From assembly GCA_037447655.1 (NCBI GenBank), contig JBBHKE010002288.1:62001-126000 (forward strand): a stretch of DNA of 64,000 bases. The letters run 5' to 3'. Shown here one piece after another: positions 44,285-55,632 of this stretch. Source of the stretch: Zygnema cylindricum. Its lineage: Eukaryota > Streptophyta > Zygnematophyceae > Zygnematales > Zygnemataceae. The number at the start of each line of letters is the position of its first letter. Within the stretch, counting starts at the first letter, position 1. A model generated the notes under the pieces. It did not search any database. It saw nothing but the letters and a program-made list of their open reading frames with translations, and was not told the DNA's origin. The position numbers and the translations under genes were made by a program.

Positions 44285-47200
44285 AGTTCAGTTTAGTATA
44301 AAATAAGTATTAAGAAAGTTATTGTAAAATAAGTATTATAACAATTATAAGTGTGTATAATTAGATTTGGTATAGTTTTTAGTCTGTGTTATTGGTATTA
44401 GAACAATTTGTCTGTATAATTTTAGTTACTATAGATATTAGTAATGTATAATGAATATTAGTATTGTTATTAGTCTGTATAATTGGTATTAACATGGTTA
44501 TTACTCTAAATTATTAGTGTTTGTATAATTAGTAGTAGAACAGTTATTAGATTGTATAATTAGTCTTAACAAATTTTAGTTTGTATAAGGGTGACGTTCC
44601 ATCAGGCAAAAAGTTGCGTAGTTTACAGAAATCCGCGACTGTCCGTACCAAGTCGTACCGCCTATTTTGTTTTTATACGAAAAACTACATTACAGAGAAT
44701 CTTGCCGATACTCTCCGAAGGTTTTGGAGGTAATACTAGCCGTCGGATGTTCATCTGTGAGGAGTTCGCTTCATTTTTTTTCTGTAACTTTCAACCCACC
44801 TCGAGGAGGTTGGTTGGCAGATACAGAAAAAAAAAATCGTGACACGCTAGACGATTAAGCTACGTGTCATGATGCAAAACCAACGAAAACTCTTAAGATT
44901 TGCACATGACATGCGGTTTCCAAAATACAACCGAAAATAAAAACGAAATTTCGTAGCATTCCCTCGTCACGCTATTTTCGGTAACTTTTGTTCGTCACAC
45001 TATTTCTCTCAAAGGATTTTCGTTATGTTCGAAAACTGAAACCCTAAAAAGTGAGCTGGCGTACAGACTGGCGTCTACAAAATGTATAAAAGTTTTGTCG
45101 TATGATTACTTCGTACGCAGGTACATGGTACGCAAGTCAAGATTTGAAGTTAAGTTTGTCGGTGCTAAATATCTGAAAGATATTCAATATTGGATCGTAG
45201 ATTGCGTGGCGCCAATCAATTTAAAACACGTGGCTTATAGACTCTACGTGATGGAACATCGACTCAATGGCCCGATCTGTAGAGTTTGCCGTACAATTAC
45301 AGAAACGTATGATGGAGTTTTACCCTAATTAGTGTGAACACAATTATTCGTCTATATAATTAGTATTAGTGCACTTGTAATACTGTATAATTAGTATTAA
45401 AACAATCATTATAATTTCATTACTTCTACAGTTATTCATCCGTATAATTAGTATTGACTCGGTTTTTTGTCTCTATAATTAGTATAAATAGTATAAGTAC
45501 AGTTAATAGAATGTAAAATCAGTATTAGTACAGTAATTAGTTTGTGTAATCAATATTAACACAGTTATTTGTATGTATAACTAGTATTAGTACGCTTATT
45601 ATTATATCTAATTAGTATTAGTAAAGTTATGAGTCTGTATAATTACTATCAGTACGGTTATTACTCTGTAACATTAATATAAGTACAATTAGTCTGAAAA
45701 AAAGTATTACTACAGTTTTTAGTATGTATTATTATTGTTATAAATTTAGTAGTTACATGTCGAGCTGGTTCACTGGTTAGCGTAATTATTTTTAGTGTAT
45801 AATGAGTATTAGTAGTTTGTACGTTTGTACAACCAGTATTAGTACAGTTACAAGTTTGTATAACTATTATCAATACAGTTATTAGTATATGTAATAAGTG
45901 TTAGTACAATTAGCATTAAATTACTATTTGTACGGTTATTATTCTGTAACATTAATATAAGTACAAATACTTAAAAAAATAGGTATTATTACAGTTTTTA
46001 GTATGTATTATTATTGTTTTACTGTTAGTAGTTTGTATAATCTGTATTGGTTCACCTAGTTGTTTGTATAATTAGTTTTAGTGTATAATTAGTACTACTG
46101 CAGTTAGTAGTTTGTATAATCAGTATTAGTACAGTAACGAGTTAGTGTAATCACTATTTGTACAATTATCAATATGTATAATTAGTATTAGCATAGTTAC
46201 TAATATGTATAACAAGTACTGGTATGCTTATTTGTATAAATGATTAGTATAAGTAGAGTTACTAGTCTTTATAATTAGTATTAATACAATTATTACTTTG
46301 TGTAATTAGTGTTAGTACAGTTATTAGTAATGTAGAATTAGTGTTGGTACAATGGTTAGTAATATATTATTAGCAATTTTGAGTGATGTAGTAATTAGTT
46401 TTAGTCATACTATTTTAGGTTCACTTACAACACGGTACTAATTAAATATACTTATTAATTAGTATTTGTATGTACACCAGATTTATACGGTTTGTATGAT
46501 AATTATTGAAAGTATAAGTACATTTTGTTTACTAAGTATTTGTCGCTATTAGATCAGATAGTTATGTTATTATTTAATTACTATAATTTTAAATCATACA
46601 TTATTTGTCCTAATAGAATCAAACACTACTAATAGTGTACTAACATTTCATACATATAATAACTCATGAATCCTAATCACCGACTAATGGTGTTAATACG
46701 ATTATACAAACTCATAACTGGACTCATATTAAAACAACATTTACTACTAAGAAATAACCGCATTAATACTGCTAATAACCTAATATTAATTCTACATTAC
46801 TAATAAATGTACTAATCCTAATAGTAATCCTAATTTTGCAGTCTACAAAAGACAGTAATAAAGAATATATAGATTAAGCACTTTACTATTACAAGATATG
46901 CACGTTACACATTCTATTAATACTAATTATACAAACTAACAATTGTTCAAATTAATAATCATACAGAGTGATAACTGTACTTATATTAGATACTCATACT
47001 AATTATTTCTGCATTATCTGTACTAGTCCAGCTATTAGTACGTATAATCAATATAAGCACTATCAGTATTAGTAAAGCTATTAGTATGTGATTACAGTTG
47101 TGAGTTTGTATCATAAGCTTTGGTACAATTATTATTTTGTAAAATTAGTATTAGTACAGTTATGAAATTGTATAATAATTATTATAACCGTTTTTATTAT

Positions 47201-47880
47201 GTATATTTAGTGTTTTATAGTCAGTAGTTTTTTATAATCGGTATTGGGTCAGTAATTAGTTTGTATAATTAAAATTAAAACAATTAAAAGTTTGTATAAT
47301 TAGTATTGATACAATTATAAGTCTCTATAATTAGTACTGGTAGAGTTATTAATAGTGTTTAATAAATGTTAACAAGGTTATTACTTTGTGCAATTAGTCT
47401 TAGCACAGTTTTGTTTTGTATAATTAGTGTTTTTACAGCTATAAGTCTATATAATTAGTATGAGTACAAATATTAGTCTATATAATGAGTGTAAGTGCAG
47501 TTATTAGTATTGTATAATCAGTATTAGGACAAATATTATATAATCAGTATTTGTACAGTTATTAGTCTGTATGATTAGTATTAATTCGGTTTTTGGTATG
47601 TATAATTAATAGTACTATTAGTACAGTTTTTAGTATGTATAAGTAGTGTTAAAACAGTTTTTAGTATATATAGTCAATATTACTAAAATAATTAGTCCCT
47701 ATAATGAGTGTAAGTACAGTTATTATTCTATATAATTAGAACAATTATTAGTATGTATAATTAATGCCGGCACGGTTATTAGTATGTACAACTGATATTT
47801 GTACCAATACAGTTTTTTGTCTATATAATTTGTATTAACACATTTTTAGTTCGTGCAATACTAACCATTACTAAAAAGTT
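44285..47880. repeat. AT-rich degenerate minisatellite, about 3.6 kb
   Basis: Irregular head-to-tail units of roughly 25-40 bp built on gtataattagtattagtac and agttattagt(c/a)tgtata. The array is interrupted by the element at 44589-45325, and part of it (about 46620-47000) is in the complementary sense (tactaat...attaatac). No coding sense. Position and AT-richness could fit a matrix-attachment or satellite-like role, but that is speculation. Confidence 0.85.
44589..45325. mobile_element. TAA-type element (family Q), 737 bp
   Basis: Ends GGGTGACGTTCCATCA and, inverted, GGGTAAAACTCCATCA. TAA lies at 44586-44588 and 45326-45328. Inserted in the AT minisatellite, whose units continue on both sides. 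Contains an acctcgaggaggt palindrome near 44800. Relatives: 47966-49735 and 53789-54548. Confidence 0.88.
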
Positions 47881-47929
47881 GCAATACTAAAGGATTCTTT
47901 ACCACACCTAATTTAGTGAGTTCTCTTAT

Positions 47930-50140
47930 CTCAAACATAAAACAAAAAACCCAAAACATAACTTAGGGTGAAGTTCCATTACGCGAAAAGTGAGGTTGTT
48001 TACACAAATTCGGACCTCTACGTACTACGTCATACCTCTTATTTTGTGTTTATTGGGAAAACAACATTACAGTGAATCTTGCCAGTATTCTCCAAAAGTT
48101 TGGGAGTTAACAATGACCGTCGGATATTTTTTCGTGAAGCATTCACTTCGAAAGTTTATATAATTAATGATGTACCTCGCGAGGTACATCACCAATTACA
48201 AAAAAAATTGAGCCCGCAACATGTTGGATAATGAGCATACGTGTCAAGATGGCAACCAAAGAAAATCAACACTTTTTGCACACGATATAGCATCAAAAAA
48301 TCCAACAAAAAATACAAACAAAATGTCATAACGCACTTTCGTCACGTTGTTTATCGTAGCGCCCATTGATCACACTATTTCTGGCAACGCTCATTCGTCA
48401 CGCAGGGTGGTATCTAACAAGGGCGTCTTCAAAGAGTACCAAAGTTGTGTTGAAAGATGACCTAGTACGGACGTGTATGGTATGCAAATGAAGGTTTTTG
48501 GTCGGTGTGAAAATCATTGATGATTTTTAACATCCGATCTTAACTGACCTGGTACGACTTAATAATAAAAACGTGGATTACACACTCTGCGCAATGGAAC
48601 TTCGTTCAAAATGTAGCATTATGTAATGTTTTTATATTTTAGTGTGTCATTTTTCCTTTCTCTTCTTACCATATCTAATTGGTGAAAAAAAACCAAAACC
48701 ACAATAATACTATTTATTATGTAATTTTTACTAAGCTTTACCTACGAATCGAGATAGACACAGCTTAACTACTGACCAAGAATAGTATGGAAAAATGAAG
48801 ATTCCTTTAGGGAATCGAAAGTACAAATAAACATCTAAGTAAAAACCAGGATCCAAAAACGATTTGCTCCGTGGTAAAGGAAGAGAGGAAGAGAGGAGCA
48901 GTACCAGCATGGAGTGGGAAAAAGGTAACATTTTTTTTCCATCGGTGTTTTTATTTTTTCCCTTATCTCTAACATAAAACAAATAACCCTAAACATAACT
49001 TCAAGTGAAGTTACATTACACGAAAAAGTGAGGTTGTTTACAAAAGTTCGCATCTCTCTGTACTACGCTACACCTCTTATTTTGTTTTTATAAAAAAAAC
49101 AACATTACAGCGAATCTTGCCAATATTCTCCAAAGGTTTAGGAGTTAACAATGACCTTCGGAATTTTTTCGCGAAGCATTCGCTTCGAAAGTTATGTAAT
49201 TGGTGATGTACCACGCAAGGTACATCACCAACTACATAAAAATTTGAGCCCGCGACATCTTAAATAATGAGCATACCTGTCAATATGGCAACCAACGGAA
49301 ATCAAAAAATCCGCAAAAGATTTACGCATTCAAAAATCCAACAAAAAATACAAACGAAATGTCATAACGTACTTTAGTCACGTTATTTCTCTTAGCGCCC
49401 ATTCGTCACACTATTTATGACAACGCGCACTAGTCATGCGGAAAAAGAGTTACCCTATAAAAATGAGGTGGTATATGACAAGGGCGTCTTGAAATAGTAC
49501 AAAAGTTGTGTTGAATGATGACCTAGTACACACGTGCATGATACGCAAATGAAGATTTTTGGTCGGTGTGAAAATCATTGAAGATTTTTAACATCCGATC
49601 TTAACTGACTTGGTACCACTTAATTATGAACATGTGGATTACAAACTCTGCGCAATGGAACTTTGTTCAAAATGTAGCATTCTGTAATGTTGGCCTTGGC
49701 CTACAGTTACATAATGTCATAATGGAACTTCACCCTTAGTCAAAATTTAGCCAACGAAGCCACACTGAAACGGTATGAAAACTCTTTCATTTTTTAGAAT
49801 GTCATTTTTCCTTTCTCTTCTCACCACATCTAATTGGTGAAAAAAAACCGAAACCACAATAATACAATTTGTTATGTAAGCTTTACTAAGCTTTACCTGC
49901 GCGAGATAAATATAGACCACCATGACTTAGAGATGTAATGGAAAAATTGAGCTTGACTAATAATAGTATGGAAAATGAAAATTCATTTAGGGAATGAAAG
50001 TACAAATAACCATCTAAGTAAAGACCGGGATCCAAAAACGATTTGCTTTGCAAAAATATAAGAGAGGAAGAGAGGAGCAGTTACCAACAAGGAGTGGGAA
50101 AAAGGTAACATTTTTTTTCCATCGGTGTTTTTTTTTAATT
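47930..50140. repeat. Tandem segmental duplication, about 1.0-1.2 kb unit
   Basis: Unit 1 (about 47930-48965) and unit 2 (about 48966-50140) align throughout. Each starts ctcaaacataaaacaa/ctctaacataaaacaa, runs through a family Q element and ends in a block (tttcctttctcttct, aatctaattggtgaaaaaaa, catcggtgttttt). Unit 1 lacks roughly 100 bp covering the right end of its element. The duplication therefore occurred after the transposon inserted. Confidence 0.8.
47966..49735. mobile_element. Family Q elements inside the tandem duplication
   Basis: The outermost ends read GGGTGAAGTTCCATTA and, inverted, GGGTGAAGTTCCATTA, flanked by TTA (47963-47965, 49736-49738). They belong to two successive copies: the first keeps its left end, the second its right end. 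In each copy a central palindrome is present (48168-48191, perfect 24 bp with a CCTCGCGAGG core; degenerate at about 49203-49226). Confidence 0.75.
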
Positions 50141-50159
50141 TTTTACATTACGTGTTCTC

Positions 50160-50535
50160 TTATGTGATTGGTCCCCTAGTTTGTTCATAAGTTTGCGCCG
50201 GAATGATTTTTTGTATGGTTCACGCCCGTTCGCTTCGTTTTCGAAATTGTTAGAAAACAAAAAAATACATTCTGAACATGATGTCTGATGGCGGACAACG
50301 ATTGCTAATTGCTATACACAGCTGGCGAGTTTTGACGCATAGAATGCATGCATCTTTTGTCCGTCGCTACGCTAAAAAACAGTCGAAACCAACTGCCCCA
50401 ATCATCACCGCCGCATTTTTTGTCATCTTATGAAATTTGGCGTATGAATCTCAAAAGTTATGACATCGTTTTCCCCTTTTTCAATGTGTGAACCACGCAA
50501 TGTTGGCAGCACTATTCCTAAATTCTGGGTTTAAA
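50160..50535. mobile_element. Family X fragment, inverted
   Basis: cgttttcccctttttcaatg and gtgtgaaccacgcaa at about 50470-50502 are the reverse of 20660-20700. The remainder is too diverged to delimit. Confidence 0.45.
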
Positions 50536-50749
50536 CAACGCGCACTTGAATTAATAGCGATGAGTAGTGCTCAGTTTTGTCCTCTGCCGTGCGTGCACCT
50601 AGATTGGAGTACATCGTACAAATAAGGTATAGTTAGCAACCATTCAAAGTTAGTGAATCAAGAAGTGAATTTGTCCTGGGCCCTCGATTGAATACAACAA
50701 AAAAAATCATAAAATGTTATATTAACTTAATAATTTTATTTTTAGATCT
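50536..50749. other. No gene recognised
   Basis: Short AT-rich spacer before the tRNA-like gene. Contains gcgatgagtagtg (50569-50581), resembling a family M1 terminus. Confidence 0.3.
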
Positions 50750-50822
50750 GAGTGCCTAACTCAGTTGGTTGAGCTCAAGGCTCTTAACCTTGTGGTCGTA
50801 GGTTTGAGCCCCACGGTCGGCG
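50750..50822 (+). tRNA. tRNA-Lys(CTT)-like gene, probably a pseudogene or SINE head
   Basis: The anticodon arm AAGGCTCTTAACCTTGT gives anticodon CTT. The A-box region taactcagttggttgag and the B-box ggtttgagccc match nuclear tRNA-Lys. The D, anticodon and T arms fold. The acceptor arm does not: GAGTGCC against GGTCGGC pairs only partly. No T-run terminator follows closely. It is therefore more likely a decayed tRNA or the head of a tRNA-derived SINE than a working gene. Confidence 0.7.
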
Positions 50823-50997
50823 TAAATAATAGTAATTAGGACTGTCGCGGGTTAAAATATCATTACCTTTGGCTTTCTAAGGTAATAAGAACATTATTTT
50901 GGCGCTTGACATTCATCCTCCTTATCTAGTGTTTTTGGAGAACGTGTCCATTTGAGATAGTTTTACTTTTAAGAAGGTATAGTTTCTACATATCTAA

Positions 50998-52734
50998 GGG
51001 TATGTCCCCCATGTAGTAAAGTATCTACTTTTCTCTATCTTTTTGCCCTAAAATTTAGGGAACTTTGACAAATCTTTAGTCGTATGAGAAAACTAATTTT
51101 ACCAAAGTAAAGTAAACGACAATTCATACTTTGGATGTACGACGTGTTTGCCGTCATGTGAACGCATTTTGGCGTTTTCCCCTTTTCGACCCCCGGGCAA
51201 GAGAATCCAGCCCAAAAAAAAACTTCATCCAAAATCACCTCGAGGGGGTGATTTTAGTTCAAGTACCGCCCAAACAGCGAATGAAAAATGACCCACGCAT
51301 GCGCTCCAAGAGTGTGAAAATTTTAGGACGAGGGAGATTCCTCGCTATTTTCCTCCGTGACAGTCACGTCCATGTAGGGAAAAAATTATGCAGGGGTCTC
51401 GGACCTCCACTTTTATTCATGGGGTCCCTTGCAAAATTTTTCGCCGTCGTCGCCACTCCCCTCTCCCTCTCACACCATCGCTTTTATCTCACACTTCTTA
51501 GAATGAGACACGACAATATTGGTATAAAATGAAAGATAATTTAAAAATATTATTTTTGACAATTTTTAGGTTTTTTTTTAATGGCAAGTCGAGCGAGGAA
51601 AGTAGAAAAAACGAAATCGGAAAACCATGGCAGAAAGTTATTGAATCAGTGACGTCGATGTTGTCACAAGTGAGCGTGATGTCACAATATCACCAAATGA
51701 CCAAACCCTAAACATCTACGATTTCACAAAAATCTAGACGTCTACAATTGTCGTTGTTTTTGTTGGCGTCACTAAGTGTTTGTCCCCATGTACTTGTAAC
51801 TTAGCGAACTTACTTTATATATTAGCGCGGATCCGCCGGACTCGGTTTTCAAATGTCCCAATGTCTGTAATGACGAAATCGTAACTTACGCATGTGACGA
51901 TTGTATACGTCAACAATACCTGTGACGGTTGTCACCGTCTACAATCTGTGGTCGCACGATAATTTTTGGAACTGCTTGTGACGTCGCATGTCTTACCGTG
52001 ACATTGTAGACGTACCGCATTCCAACCTGTGTTGTTTCACGGTTGAAGAGGAGGCGTTTTGCCTTTGCAACTCCTGTCCGGTCGAAGTGAAATGGCATCA
52101 GAATTTGAAGTCCCTTGCAAAAAAGAAATCCGTACTGGACGAAAACGGACAAATCCAAACAAATTGTTTACTTTTCTTTGTCGTATTGGAATACAAACAG
52201 ACAAAAAATAGCGAATTCTGTATTTTTATGTCCTTAGAAATCGTATGATTTTTTTCAAATATTACGACACGTGCGAATATATGTTACTATTTTTTTATAG
52301 AAAATCCCTAGTTTTAAAACACATCGCGCATGTGTTTTAAAGATAAGGTTGTAGATGACGTTTTTTGTCGTCAAAGTGGGTCGAAAAACACAAGACGACA
52401 ATTTTTTGTACATCGTAAGTTAGAGGATGACGCAAATTGTACTCTACAAATTTACGATTCCTTCGTACTGTTGGAACTTAGGCAGTACGGCGCTGAGTTT
52501 TACAGCAAAACGACAGAAAAAAACCCTTACTTATGCACATGGGGACATTCCCTAATCGTCGGAAGTTTCGTAGTCGTCTTCAATCGTCACAAGTTGTACC
52601 TACGTCTACAACCGTCACATTCCAAAGTTCCGATTTCATTTTCGCACATAGGGACGCTCTTCAAAGTAGTACGGAGTATCCTCTCTACAGTCCAAAATTC
52701 TTTATCAAAGTACCGATTACATGGGGGCGTACCC
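50998..52734. mobile_element. TAA-type element (family P-large), 957 bp plus nested 777 bp
   Basis: Ends GGGTATGTCCCCCATGTA and, inverted, GGGTACGCCCCCATGTA, with TAA at 50995-50997 and 52735-52737. Interior related to 54638-55629 (ttttcgaccc; aaaatcacctcgag; gaaaaccatggcagaaagtt). The 777-bp element at 51776-52552 is inserted in it. Confidence 0.85.
51776..52552. mobile_element. TAA-type element (family P), 777 bp, nested
   Basis: Starts GTGTTTGTCCCCATGTACTT, ends CATGGGGACATTCCC, with TAA at 51773-51775 and 52553-52555. Same length as 42924-43700 and inverted relative to it. Interior: ttagcgcggatcc, gtcttaccgtgacattgtag, gaaaacggacaaa. No transposase. Confidence 0.9.
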
Positions 52735-52737
52735 TAA

Positions 52738-53049
52738 TTCTCTGTGTTACCTTCAGAAGTTCAGCTTGTACTACACCGAAGCTTCCTAGAAGCTGGCAAT
52801 TTACGTAAGCTCCCCGGCTTGTAATTGAATACGGTAGAGAGCCTTCCACGAAGTTCATGTTAATCACTGCAGCGTCACATAGAGTCACAGTACGTTTGTG
52901 CCGGTTTGTCTGTGGCTCCTGAACATAATTTAAAGCTCATAATATTACCCGTTAACGAATGGATATTGTCCACGTTGATCACTAAAATTAGAATGAAAGG
53001 GACGAAGCTTGTAGTGTTTTTGTGACTAATAAATACGCAAATATATATT
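52738..53049. other. Spacer, no gene recognised
   Basis: About 310 bp between two DNA elements; no recognisable coding or repeat signature. Confidence 0.3.
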
Positions 53050-53237
53050 GGGAATTGCTAATCGCAGTGACAATTTTTGATGCGCGCAGATACTTACGTC
53101 AGCTTGTCAAAAATTGTACATTTTAAGTACAGATTAGTACAAGCTGTTTACCGCTGAGTTAAGATTTGACGGTCAATCTGTCGAACAACTCTGACTTTGC
53201 AAACTGGCAAAAATTGTCACTGCGATTAGCAATTCCC
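53050..53237. mobile_element. Short MITE, deletion derivative of family X, 188 bp
   Basis: Perfect 30-bp terminal inverted repeats beginning GGGAATTGCTAATCGCAGTG. The left 140 bp align with the left end of 20052-22487 (cttacgtca...ttgtcaaaaa, tttgacggtcaatc). The middle of the parent is deleted. Flanks (att/tat) do not show a clear duplication. Confidence 0.85.
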
Positions 53238-53785
53238 TATATGTTTTGGCAAAACCGGTTTCATGTGGATCGATTTCAAATGAAAATCACATCGCCTTGT
53301 AGATGTTTTTGCTAAAGAAATGTGGACGCGTGCATCGGCGCGACATTTCAGGAAAGAAGAACGGATCGAGGAAAATTCTTGCAATAACTCATTTTGAGCC
53401 AGTCGGAAGTTTGGATGATTGTACTTTTTTTTCTTAGGTCTCAAATCCAGTAGGTGGTGCCGTCAATAGTACGGATATTTTACTCAGTACTATTTTGAGC
53501 AATCCTCCATCAGGTCGTGTTACTAGCAGCCTCTAGTCTACGTGAATGGTTGTGTCCGAACGCTGAAAATCGTCAAAGATTATTCAAGCACAAAATCTGA
53601 ACGATACATCTGTACGAACGGACGAGAATTAAGATTTGTAATAAGCGTACGCAAATTGATATTTGTACATGCATATTATATCACTGTACGAACTTTGCTC
53701 TAATGTTTTAAATTTTTTAACCTTAAATCCATTCCACGAAGGTCAAGGGATGGCATTATGGCAAAAAGAAACGTTTAAGAATATC
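53238..53785. other. Spacer, no gene recognised
   Basis: About 550 bp between DNA elements. No domain-like frame and no repeat family seen. Confidence 0.3.
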
Positions 53786-53788
53786 TTA

Positions 53789-54548
53789 GGGTAGACTTCC
53801 ATTAGCGAAAAAGTGGGGTTTTTACTGACGACCGTACCGTTTCGTACAGGTTAGTACAGTTTTTATTTTTTTTCGACGAAAACATCATTTCAGAAAATCT
53901 TCCAAGGTTGTAGGCGTAAATTAGGACCGTCGGATTTAGTCATTCTTTTTATCCATGACGCCACGTCACCAACCCTACGGTTTGTTAAGACCGTGCACAA
54001 AGAGGACAGTTCTCGAATACAGGTGGAAAAGGAAATAAACATCCACGATGGGCGAGCGCATATGTGCGTACACGTCGCAAGGGCCATGTGCCTTCTGCCA
54101 GGGTGGTTGCGAATCCGCCGAAATTATCTCGTCACGCTCCCACCATCAAAGTTTGCCGTCGCCTTTATGTCGCTGCGTTTTGAAATTTTGGGTAGTACAT
54201 TTAATGCGCTCTGTACTAGTCATTAATTACCTCCGCTGGTACAGATATTGCATTTTGACATTGCGTTCGAAGATTCTTTCAAGATTTTACGCATCGAATA
54301 TTAACCTACGTGTTACCAACCAGAATAAGCCATGCAAATAAAAAGTGATTTACATGCGCGACCTAATGGAAGGCATGCCCTTCTGTAATATTTTGCTTAC
54401 AATTACTGCATCGAATATTAACCTACGTGTTACCAACCAGAATAAGCCACGCAAATAAAAAGTGATTTACAGGCGCGACCTAATGGAAGGCATGCCCTTC
54501 TGTAATATTTTGCTTACAATTACTGAGACGCATAATGGAAGTCCACCC
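53789..54548. mobile_element. TTA-type element (family Q), 760 bp
   Basis: Ends GGGTAGACTTCCATTAGCG and, inverted, GGGTGGACTTCCATTATG. TTA at 53786-53788 and 54549-54551. Includes a 117-bp tandem duplication at about 54291-54524, whose unit begins gcatcgaatattaacctac. Confidence 0.88.
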
Positions 54549-54637
54549 TTACGGCAAAAGATTTATCTTAACTGTTGGTGGATTTGCGTCCACCAAGCAC
54601 ATGAGCCGTATACGACGTGTGAGGTTTTAATGATTTA

Positions 54638-55629
54638 GGGCACTTTCCCATGTGCTAAAGTTACAGTTATTTTCTGTCGTTTTCCTTTGTAACTTGGAAA
54701 AAAAGGAAAAAATCTGCAGCCGTACCAAAAAATTCAAATGACAACCGTACAAGTTACGTTCCATTAAAACTTTAGTTGTACCGCAGTTTGTCGTCTATCG
54801 CGATTCACTTTATCGTTTAGCGAGTTTCGACCCACTTTCATATCATCTTCAAACTTTAATAAAATCACCTCGCGAGGTGATTTTAAATAAAGTTCCACGA
54901 CGTGGCCGAATATGCATATAATTTCGCACGCGCCGGAGGTTTTTGACAAAATTTTCCTCAAAAAAAATCAGACTGCACGTTTACAGCCTGTACGTACTTT
55001 TTTCCGTGCACCTTTTTCCGTACAGAGGCAGTGGAGGGGTCTTGACCAACGGACGCCATTTCGCAAAAGCGAAGTCCGTGAAAGGGCCTCTCTCTCTCTC
55101 CCTCTTCCACTAATGCTTATATCTCACAATTCTTGCAATGAAAAAAGGCAAGAAAGGTATCTAATGAAAGATCTATGAAAACGATTTCTTTTGACTATCT
55201 TTGAGCATATTTTGATGGCAAGTAGAGTAGGAAAAGACAAAAAACAACAATCGGAAAATCATGGCGGAAAGTTTTAGAAATTGTGACGTGGGCGCTGTCA
55301 TGGTTGAGCATGACGCGCGTGACGTCACAATGTAACAAACCCTAAACAGCTGCAATACCTCCACGTCGACAGTGTGGCGTGCATATATTTTTGAAGTGAC
55401 GGAAACTGTTCAACGTGCGGGTGGACGTCTGAAATCGAATTTGAGTGGAAGTTTCGCAACATTTTGTGTACCGTTTATGTGTCACATGTTTCGTACACGT
55501 CTACGCTTGTCACTTTTTGAAGTAACAAGTTATATGCGATTACATCGGAATGCTCATAAAGATGTACGGAGAATCTTCGCTAGAAACAAAGTTACAAGAT
55601 TAAAGTTTCGGTTACATGGGAAAGTGCCC
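54638..55629. mobile_element. TTA-type element (family P-large), 992 bp
   Basis: Ends GGGCACTTTCCCATGTG and, inverted, GGGCACTTTCCCATGTA, with TTA at 54635-54637 and 55630-55632. Contains a perfect 26-bp palindrome at 54860-54885 centred on CCTCGCGAGG. Relative of the 957-bp element at 50998-52734. Confidence 0.9.
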
Positions 55630-55632
55630 TTA

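Noticed and set aside
44285-47880. CRISPR-like array
   Set aside because: Units are irregular, AT-rich and without constant repeats and unique spacers; the window is eukaryotic.
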